DNA from: Magnetococcales bacterium
Lineage (GTDB): Bacteria; Pseudomonadota; Magnetococcia; Magnetococcales; JADFYX01
DNA length: 59,734 nucleotides
Assembly (NCBI GenBank): GCA_002753565.1
Contig: PEAM01000027.1
Location: 1-59,734 of the forward strand
Reading direction: 5' to 3'
In this document: positions 53,765-59,734 of the stretch, piece by piece
How the letters are laid out: each line of letters begins with the position of its first letter
Numbering within the stretch: the stretch's first letter is position 1
Position numbers and translations under genes: made by a program
The notes under the pieces: model-generated
The model's input: the letters and a program-made list of their open reading frames with translations, nothing else
Told to the model about the DNA's origin: nothing
Databases searched by the model: none

Positions 53765-54607
53765 ATGTTTTCAACCATGATTCAATCTATTGGCGACACC
53801 TTGATGGCTGCCGGGAAAACCGACGTAGGTTGCCTTCGAACCCTGAATGAAGACAACCTGCTCATCGATGAGCAACTGGGCCTGTTGATTATTGCCGACG
53901 GGATGGGCGGCCATTCAGCCGGCGAGGTGGCGAGCGCCCAGGTTATCCGATCCATCTGCCACTCGCTTCAAGAGGCCATTAAAACCCCACCCCAAGAGAT
54001 CACCCAGACAGCCCCTCCCCAAGACAACGACACACCTCAAGGGGATGACGAACCCACCATCGACCGAATGCCCAACCCCATCGTCGGTATGATTCGCAGC
54101 GCAGCCAATGCGGCCAATTCAGCCATCAACACCATCAACCGTGCGGAGGATTGTGCCGACGGAACCGGCATGGGATCGACCCTGGTTGGCCTGTGGCTTC
54201 CCTCTTTCAGTGAAGTTCCCGTTATTTTCCATGTGGGTGACAGTCGGCTCTATCATTTTCGCCAGGGAAAAATGACCCAGGTGACCCAAGACCACTCCAT
54301 GTACCAAAGATGGCTTAACATGGGGGGTAAAGGCATGGCCCCCGCCCAGAACATTCTTCTGCAAGCGGTAGGACCCACCGAACATGTCACCCCAGACATC
54401 CATTTTAAAGAGATGGAACAGGGCGATATCATCCTGCTCTGCTCGGATGGACTGACCGGCATGGTCTCTATAGAGGCCATCCAAGACACCTTGGCCACCG
54501 CCCGCAGTGACAACCTGGACAGCGTGGTTGATCAGCTGGTAGAGATGGCCAGAGAGGGAGGCGGTAAAGATAATATCTCCGTTATTGTCGGATATTTTCT
54601 TAAATAG
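53765..54607 (+). CDS. PP2C-family serine/threonine phosphatase
   Basis: 280 residues. PPM motifs occur in order: GCLRTLNEDNLLID, IIADGMGGHSAGEVAS, FHVGDSRLYHFRQGKM, VTQDHSMYQRW, LLCSDGLTGMVS and GGKDNISVIVGYF. All metal-binding Asp are present. A Pro/Asp-rich insert sits at ~75-105. It removes phosphate from Ser/Thr in a partner protein. An ATG four codons later (53777) is an alternative start. The cyclase-FHA gene follows by ~125 bp, suggesting one signalling module. No Ser/Thr kinase is in the window. Confidence 0.9.
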   Translation: MFSTMIQSIGDTLMAAGKTDVGCLRTLNEDNLLIDEQLGLLIIADGMGGHSAGEVASAQVIRSICHSLQEAIKTPPQEITQTAPPQDNDTPQGDDEPTIDRMPNPIVGMIRSAANAANSAINTINRAEDCADGTGMGSTLVGLWLPSFSEVPVIFHVGDSRLYHFRQGKMTQVTQDHSMYQRWLNMGGKGMAPAQNILLQAVGPTEHVTPDIHFKEMEQGDIILLCSDGLTGMVSIEAIQDTLATARSDNLDSVVDQLVEMAREGGGKDNISVIVGYFLK

Positions 54608-54731
54608 TCCCCTCCAAAAACAGATCAAAGAGGGGTTCTCCCCATCCAAAAAATGAGAGCGGGAGAGAGATACTAAACAACGAACCAACACGATGGACAC
54701 CTTCCTACCATCGGAGAGAATTGAGGGTATC

Positions 54732-55628
54732 ATGCCAGTAACCAACTCCTTAGCCATACTGTTTGCAGATATAGCCGGAAGTACCAAACTGTACGAAACA
54801 GTCGGTGACGCCAAAGCCCGCGAACTGACATCAAGCTGTCTTGATCTTCTGTCCCGTATTACCCACGAACACCAAGGGGTGGTCATCAAGACCATCGGTG
54901 ATGAGATCATGTCCACCTTCCCCACCCCAGACTCGGCGGCCGAGGCGTCAGTTCGCATGCAGGAGGAGGTAGAGGAGAGCAGCCCTTCATGGGGCTCCAC
55001 TCTGCACATCCGTATCGGCTTTCACTTTGGCGAGGTCATTGAGGAAGAGGGGGATGTGTTCGGGGATGCGGTCAATCTGGCGGCACGAATGGCGGCCCAG
55101 GCCAAGGGAGACCAGATCATCACCTCCGGGGAAACCCTGGACCAAATGAGTCCGCACCTCTCCTGTGATGGTCGGGAACTTATCAAGGCCCACGTCAAAG
55201 GCAAAGCCGATCCCATTCGAATCTGCGAACTGACCTGGGGCGAAGAGGAGGAGTTGACCATCATGGGAGGGGTGGACAACACCACCCTGACCAACCTCAA
55301 CCACGAGAACGCCTCTCTGACCATCTCCTATGGCGGCAAAGAGAGGGTGATTAATGGATCCAACCCCGGTGTGACCATGGGCCGAGGCAAGACCAACACC
55401 TTTGTGGTGCCCGACAGCATGTCCTCCCGAAACCATGCCAAATTCGAATACCGCCGGGGTCGAATCTACCTCATCGACCAGAGCACCAACGGCACCTTTG
55501 TCACCCCCAACAGCGGAGAGACCTTTTTCATCCATCGGGACGAACATATTCTTCAAGATGCCGGCGTCATCGGGCTGGGTCATGAGGTGACCGCCTCCGA
55601 CTCCCTGGCTATTCACTATCGCTCCTGA
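54732..55628 (+). CDS. Class III nucleotidyl cyclase fused to an FHA domain
   Basis: 298 residues. The cyclase domain (~1-170) has metal Asp residues in LFADIAGSTKLYE and KTIGDEIMSTF, the Lys and Asp normally used to recognise ATP (VIKTIGDE and DVFGDAVNL), and the transition-state Asn/Arg in NLAARMAAQAK. The C-terminal FHA domain (~205-298) has GRGKTNTFVVPD, SSRNHAKFEYR and STNGTFV, the phosphothreonine-binding residues. It is soluble. gaggg lies 4 bp before ATG 54732; an ATG at 54693 is also in frame. It probably makes cAMP in response to phosphoprotein binding (inference). Confidence 0.88.
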   Translation: MPVTNSLAILFADIAGSTKLYETVGDAKARELTSSCLDLLSRITHEHQGVVIKTIGDEIMSTFPTPDSAAEASVRMQEEVEESSPSWGSTLHIRIGFHFGEVIEEEGDVFGDAVNLAARMAAQAKGDQIITSGETLDQMSPHLSCDGRELIKAHVKGKADPIRICELTWGEEEELTIMGGVDNTTLTNLNHENASLTISYGGKERVINGSNPGVTMGRGKTNTFVVPDSMSSRNHAKFEYRRGRIYLIDQSTNGTFVTPNSGETFFIHRDEHILQDAGVIGLGHEVTASDSLAIHYRS

Positions 55629-55655
55629 TCCGCCCTGCTCAACCCGCTCTATTTT

Positions 55656-56540
55656 CTATTTCTCGGCATGAAAGGAAGAGCGAGCCAGAGGGTGACTCTC
55701 TACCCGAAGAAAGCCCATCTCCTCTGCCTCTGTTTTCAGATCATCAAACGCTTCAGGCGTCCAGTACCGCTCAACCGGGTGGTGGGTTGGGCTGGGCCGC
55801 AGATACTGGCCAACGGTCAGATAGACCACCCCAATCCGGCGAAGATCCGCCAACACCGCCATCACCTCCAGAAGAGACTCTCCCAGCCCCAACATCAAAC
55901 CGCTCTTGACCATCACCCCCTCCCCCACCTGAGCCGCCCGCTCCAACACACCCAGAGAGTATGAGTAGTTGCCCGCAGGACGTACCTGAGAATAGAGACG
56001 GGGAACGGTCTCCACATTATGGTTGAACACTTCGGGCTTAACCGCCAACACCTGCTCCAAAGCCCCCTTTTTATCGCGAAAGTCCGGGGTTAGCACTTCG
56101 ATACTGGGCGGATTTTCCTGGTCTCTGAGGGCCTGGATGCAGTCGACAAAGTGGGCAGCCCCACCATCGGCCAGATCATCACGATCCACCGAGGTTACCA
56201 CCACATGCTTCAACTGCATGACCCGACTTGCCGCCGCCAACCGCCTGGGCTCCTCCGGGTCGATGGCTCCGGGCCGACCGGTTGTCACATCGCAAAAGGC
56301 GCAACGTCGGGTACAGATATCACCCAAAATCATAAACGCTGCCGCCCCCTCATGCCAACACTGGCCAACATTGGGACAGGAGGCCGATTCACACACGGTA
56401 TTCAGACCGTGATGCTGAACAATTTGGCGTATGGCGAGATAACCCGGAGAGGTTGGCGCCTTGACCTTCAACCAGCGCGGCTTACCCCTCACCCCCTGCC
56501 GACTGTCCGCCGATTTTAACGGGACTGTGCTGTTGGTCAC
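55656..56540 (-). CDS. lipA: Lipoyl synthase
   Basis: 294 residues. The auxiliary cluster is [13 protein letters not shown] (~52-64), and the radical-SAM CX3CX2C is [13 protein letters not shown] (~77-89). The C-terminal RSSFHAEK carries the RSS(Y/F) motif that ligates the auxiliary cluster. It inserts two sulfurs into octanoyl-protein. The GTG start overlaps the DHH gene stop by 4 bp (GTGA). lipB is not in the window. Confidence 0.96.
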   Translation of the reverse strand: MTNSTVPLKSADSRQGVRGKPRWLKVKAPTSPGYLAIRQIVQHHGLNTVCESASCPNVGQCWHEGAAAFMILGDICTRRCAFCDVTTGRPGAIDPEEPRRLAAASRVMQLKHVVVTSVDRDDLADGGAAHFVDCIQALRDQENPPSIEVLTPDFRDKKGALEQVLAVKPEVFNHNVETVPRLYSQVRPAGNYSYSLGVLERAAQVGEGVMVKSGLMLGLGESLLEVMAVLADLRRIGVVYLTVGQYLRPSPTHHPVERYWTPEAFDDLKTEAEEMGFLRVESHPLARSSFHAEK

Positions 56541-57628
56541 GCTTCATCTACTCCAATCTTCAAAAAAAACTTGCGGCGAATTTTCTCATCAAACGCTTTC
56601 CATTTTAACTGGGATAGTTCCGTATCATCCTGACCGGAGAGAAACCCCAAGGGAATTTCAAATCCCCCCGCGTTACTTTTTCCACCACCATAAAAGATCC
56701 CGTTCTCCATCCGACCCAAGGCCTCTTTCAAAAAGCTGTCTGGCCCTAGAGCCACCTCGGTTGTGCGTAAGGAGCCATGGATGGATTCCCCCTCATGAGA
56801 GTGGGTGACGATGCCATAGACGATGGCGGTGTGGGTGGTTGCCTCTGTCAGCAGAAAATCGGCCGCCTGAGGGATAGCATCCCGATCGCTGGAGCGGAGA
56901 TACCCCACCCCCGAAAGACAAAAACCCTCGCGGACTACCCGGTTTTCCAGCGCCAGACGGATCACCTCCATAACCCGATGGCTGCGCTGTTGATGCAAAA
57001 TTTCAACCAGCAGTTCATGATCCAGAAAAGGGTGTAGCTGGGCGGCCGAATTAAAATCCAGCGGAAGGGCCGTAATCATGGAGCCGGTCTCACTGATGAT
57101 TCCGTGCATCAGAGCCGTCGCCAACCGCCGGTGTTCCGGTTTGGAGGTTTTCAGATCCAACCCACCCCTGTCGATATAGTCGGCAAAAATAGAGGCACAA
57201 GCGCCCACAGGCCGGATATCTTGAAAAAGAGGGGTAAGTCGATCTTGAAGGGCATGATGATCCACCACCGCCAGAACCGGCACCCCCACTGCCTCCAAGC
57301 GGTCGACCAGATTGGAGGTGGTCCCCTGGTTGTCGACAAAAATGGAGCCTTGGTACAGATCAGCCGGAATCGGCTCTTTACCCCATTTGGTCAGGCCGAT
57401 ATGCAGTAGGTTGATCATGGCGATATTTTCCTGGTGGCTAATCCGCCCGCCATAGATCAGATCGGTCTCAATGCCCCGCTCTTCGGCAATCAATTGATAG
57501 GCGTACCCACAGGAGATAGCATCAGGGTCAGGAAAATCCTGCAAAACCACCGCATGCCTCTCTCCTTCTCTTCCTTGCAAAAGAGAGAGAAAGGTTGCCG
57601 CTAATTTATCCGAAACATCATCTGTCAT
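56537..57628 (-). CDS. DHH-family phosphoesterase, NrnA-like
   Basis: 363 residues. DHH motifs: [16 protein letters not shown] (DPD form of motif I), FVDNQGT and [11 protein letters not shown], then [19 protein letters not shown] and a C-terminal [15 protein letters not shown] that matches the DHHA1 substrate-binding GGGH-like region. Members hydrolyse nanoRNA, pAp or c-di-AMP-derived dinucleotides. The exact substrate is unknown. aaggag is 9 bp before ATG 57628, which displaces a TTG nine bases upstream. It is coupled to lipA by a 4-bp overlap. Confidence 0.85.
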   Translation of the reverse strand: MTDDVSDKLAATFLSLLQGREGERHAVVLQDFPDPDAISCGYAYQLIAEERGIETDLIYGGRISHQENIAMINLLHIGLTKWGKEPIPADLYQGSIFVDNQGTTSNLVDRLEAVGVPVLAVVDHHALQDRLTPLFQDIRPVGACASIFADYIDRGGLDLKTSKPEHRRLATALMHGIISETGSMITALPLDFNSAAQLHPFLDHELLVEILHQQRSHRVMEVIRLALENRVVREGFCLSGVGYLRSSDRDAIPQAADFLLTEATTHTAIVYGIVTHSHEGESIHGSLRTTEVALGPDSFLKEALGRMENGIFYGGGKSNAGGFEIPLGFLSGQDDTELSQLKWKAFDEKIRRKFFLKIGVDEA

Positions 57629-57839
57629 CGTCTCCAACTCCTTGCCAAGCTACCGTGGTGCCATCCACCTACCCCTTTTAGTAAGTATGGGATTGACTAT
57701 ACCCCCCCGCCATTGTTATTTCTAGTCGATCTTGTCTTTTATTTTCGTTAACTTACCACAAAATGACCAGGCCACAACCCTGAGACGCGCTCTTTTCAAG
57801 GGCTGGACAGGCCACTATTTTTGCCAAGGGAGAGAAACT

Positions 57840-58703
57840 GTGAAAAAACAGCACACCCGCATCGCAATCCCATTCCCCCTGTTTGCCATCCTTCTTGCCT
57901 CTCTCCTGATCAGCGGCTGCCTGGGTAGCACCAACCGACGTGAACTGGCTCGGGAAATAGCGGAAAACGGCTCCCTTCGAGGCGAGATCATCCGTACCGA
58001 TCTCTTCAATCTGCTCTCCTACTCCCGCCTGGCCCGCCCCGACCAACCCCTGACCGTCTACATCGAGGGAGATGGTCAAGCCTGGATCAATCGTCACACC
58101 CGCTCCAAAGATCCCACTCCACGCATCCCTGTAGCACTCAAGCTGGCTGTCTTGGATTTTGCGCCCAACGTAGCCTACCTGGGCCGCCCCTGCCAGTTTG
58201 TGCAGAGGGATGACCGTCGAAACTGTCGAGGTGAATTTTGGTCCCAAGAGCGGTTTTCCGAGCCGGTCATCTCCGCCACCAACCAAGCCATAGACCAGCT
58301 CAAAAAAAGAGCCCAGGCCACTTCCATCCATCTGGTGGGTTTTTCCGGTGGCGGGGCGGTCGCAGTATTGGCTGCTGCTCAACGCTCTGACGTCAAGAGT
58401 ATTCGCACCCTGGCCGGTAATCTAGATCACCAAGCCTTTACCCAATTTCATGGCGTCTCTCCCCTGACAGGCTCATGGAACCCCATGGATGTGGTCGAAA
58501 AGATCAAAACCATCCCCCAACTCCACTTTTCCGGGTCATCCGATACCACCGTCCCCACCTCCATTGCCCAGAGCTTTATCGATGCCCAGGGGAAAACAGG
58601 GTGTGCCGGGCTGATTATCCAGAAAAAAATGGACCACAACGGTGAGTGGGAAGCTCTCTGGCCCGAACTGGTGGAACAGCCTCTTCCCAATTGTGGATGG
58701 TAG
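57840..58703 (+). CDS. Lipoprotein alpha/beta hydrolase
   Basis: 287 residues starting at GTG with gggagag upstream. The signal peptide carries the lipobox LLISGC (~26), so it is probably anchored in the outer or inner membrane. The nucleophile elbow is HLVGFSGGGAVAVLAA (Ser about 169). A later Asp (SGSSDTTVPTSIAQ) and His (KKMDHNGEWEALW) complete a plausible triad. The substrate is unknown. The in-frame reading from 57732 adds residues before a normal lipoprotein signal and is rejected. Confidence 0.8.
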   Translation: MKKQHTRIAIPFPLFAILLASLLISGCLGSTNRRELAREIAENGSLRGEIIRTDLFNLLSYSRLARPDQPLTVYIEGDGQAWINRHTRSKDPTPRIPVALKLAVLDFAPNVAYLGRPCQFVQRDDRRNCRGEFWSQERFSEPVISATNQAIDQLKKRAQATSIHLVGFSGGGAVAVLAAAQRSDVKSIRTLAGNLDHQAFTQFHGVSPLTGSWNPMDVVEKIKTIPQLHFSGSSDTTVPTSIAQSFIDAQGKTGCAGLIIQKKMDHNGEWEALWPELVEQPLPNCGW

Positions 58704-58965
58704 GCAATCTTTTTTGCCGACAGAATGGATTTCACACTTGCCCCGTAATAGCCGTTCTGATAAGCTCAACATTCTTTAATTGCTAAAGATTTTTTTTAAA
58801 ATGGGTAGCCTCATGATCAACACGATTAGAAGATTCTCTACGCCTCTGTTTGTGCTTTCATGTTCTGCCAAACCACCCCCACCTCTTTCAAAGCCAACCA
58901 ACGGGATTGATCAGGCCACGGTTTCATGGCTTGGCGCTGTTCTCTAAAGTACGGGAGAAATAACA
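58704..58965. other. Intergenic region before the second TetR gene
   Basis: A ~260-bp AT-rich stretch with several T and A runs. No terminator, promoter pair or convincing gene was found. A 48-codon frame at 58801-58947 was considered and not called. Confidence 0.5.
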
Positions 58966-59568
58966 ATGGCCAGACGAACAGATCACTCTCGCGATGAACT
59001 CTTCGATTTGGTGTTGAACGCATCGCAACAAATCATCGAACTCGAAGGGGTCTCAGCCTTGACGGCCCGCCGCATAGCCAGCCGCATCGGTTACTCTCCC
59101 GGCACCCTCTATAACCTCTTCGATAACATTGATGAAATCGTACTCCATCTCAACGCCCGCACCTTGGACGATCTCTACCAGCAGATTTTCGAGAAGGTTG
59201 ACCAAAGTACAGGCCGGGCCAAACTAGACCGGATGATCACAGCCTATCTTCAGTTTACCCAACCCACCAACCAAAGATGGAACCTGCTGTTTGAACACCG
59301 TCACCCTAACAATCAAACGCTTCCAGATTGGTATCAAGAGAGACTGGTGCGTCTGTTGGATCTCATCGCAACAATCCTGCAAAGCCTGCTGCCTGGCTGC
59401 GGAGAGAGAGAGATCAACCACAGCGCCCGAGTGTTATGGTGCAGCCTACACGGCATCTGCTCTCAAGCCGGAGAGAACCATCTCGATGGCGTCAACGCCA
59501 GAACAAAAGACGAAATGGCCCGATCCCTCATCTACAACTATGTCTCCGGGCTCAAACGGGCCGGCTAG
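58966..59568 (+). CDS. TetR family transcriptional regulator
   Basis: 200 residues. The HTH is SQQIIELEGVSALTARRIAS, followed by RIGYSPGTLYNLFDNIDEI, with the typical Tyr/Phe residues. The C-terminal half (RWNLLFEHRHP, LWCSLHGICSQA) resembles the WHG-containing TetR C-terminal domains. The ATG has gggag 10 bp upstream. No neighbouring target is apparent. Confidence 0.87.
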   Translation: MARRTDHSRDELFDLVLNASQQIIELEGVSALTARRIASRIGYSPGTLYNLFDNIDEIVLHLNARTLDDLYQQIFEKVDQSTGRAKLDRMITAYLQFTQPTNQRWNLLFEHRHPNNQTLPDWYQERLVRLLDLIATILQSLLPGCGEREINHSARVLWCSLHGICSQAGENHLDGVNARTKDEMARSLIYNYVSGLKRAG

Positions 59569-59642
59569 CAGGGGGTATAATCCGACCCCTTTCAAGGAGA
59601 GGGGTGGTGGGGGTGGGAGGGGGACTCTAACTAATAAAAAAA

Positions 59643-59717
59643 TGGCTGGGCCGCCAGGATTCGAACCTGGGTATACCGGAATCAAAATCCGGGGCCTTAC
59701 CGCTTGGCGACGGCCCA
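59643..59717 (-). tRNA. tRNA-Gln (anticodon TTG)
   Basis: Read on the minus strand, the gene starts TGGGCCG and pairs with CGGCCCA at the 3' end, followed by the discriminator G and an encoded CCA. The anticodon arm is CCGGA-TTTTGAT-TCCGG, giving anticodon TTG, and the T arm has GGTTCGAATCC. All four arms are present. A T-run follows the CCA (about 59635-59641 on the plus strand as A), which may help terminate transcription. Confidence 0.95.
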
Positions 59718-59734
59718 TCACACTTTCTCAAGAG

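Noticed and set aside
58801-58947. A 48-codon frame with a lipobox-like LSCSA
   Set aside because: No ribosome-binding site precedes its ATG, the residue composition is not convincing, and it lies in AT-rich intergenic DNA.
59585-59605. Six-bp GC stem between the TetR gene and tRNA-Gln
   Set aside because: Neither strand shows a U-tract next to it; it sits in a G-rich stretch that gives chance stems.
59643-59717. tRNA-Gln as a possible integration site
   Set aside because: No integrase and no repeat of the tRNA 3' end were seen in the window.

Overview
The window comes from a Gram-negative proteobacterium. Evidence is a TonB/TolA-type protein, lipoprotein export signals, MltA, a rpoE-rseA-rseC-degP envelope-stress cluster divergent from nadB (an arrangement also known in Escherichia coli), type II secretion/type IV pilus-like genes and an Hda-like DnaA-family ATPase. 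GC content looks moderate (roughly mid-50s by eye). The family mix (FecR-type giant surface protein, TPR-sulfotransferase, MshEN-type secretion ATPase, exosortase-associated glycosyltransferase) would suit a deep-branching lineage such as the Magnetococcales, but no taxonomic marker was tested and this is only a guess. No CRISPR array, insertion sequence, integrase or prophage was seen.

Layout. 1-4370 (+): 3' end of a PEPEPV-repeat TonB/TolA-like gene, glcF, a Tim44-like membrane protein and mltA, tightly packed. 4431-5517 (-): TetR regulator and a stand-alone response-regulator receiver. 5929-13126 (+): a 1513-residue FecR/Ig-repeat protein whose stop overlaps the start of a TPR-sulfotransferase. 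13485-22212 (+): a five-gene fatty-acid beta-oxidation operon (YiiX-like hydrolase, fadE-, fadI-, fadJ- and fadD-like genes) ending at a terminator-like hairpin. 22360-23319 (+): a His-rich cation diffusion facilitator behind a sigma70 promoter that contains a Fur-like box.

23285-37292 (-): MscK-type channel, uppP, gspF-like, gspE-like, an ABC ATPase, prepilin 1, a membrane-anchored protein of unknown function, an ABC-2 permease, prepilin 2 and prepilin 3. Transcription of the prepilin end probably starts at 37367-37395, just after two tandem terminators that close rpsU. This interleaving of a minimal pilus/secretion motor with an ABC exporter is the strongest candidate for an undescribed system in the window.

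37572-41244 (-): rpsU, degP, rseC, rseA, rpoE; nadB and a small membrane protein run the other way (41351-43529). 43550-45284 (-): purN and purM. 45378-48828 (+): DUF2066-type exported protein, Hda-like ATPase, GT4 glycosyltransferase, PGPGW-type membrane protein. 48813-53547 (-): exosortase-A-type glycosyltransferase, acyltransferase-3 protein, TusA-like protein, PP-loop ATPase, hemB. 53765-55628 (+): PP2C phosphatase and a class III nucleotidyl cyclase fused to an FHA domain. 55656-57628 (-): lipA and a DHH phosphoesterase. 57840-59568 (+): lipoprotein alpha/beta hydrolase and a TetR regulator. The window closes with tRNA-Gln(TTG) on the minus strand.

Start codons were chosen from ribosome-binding sites and family N-termini. 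All functional names rest on motif and family recognition by eye, not on searches.
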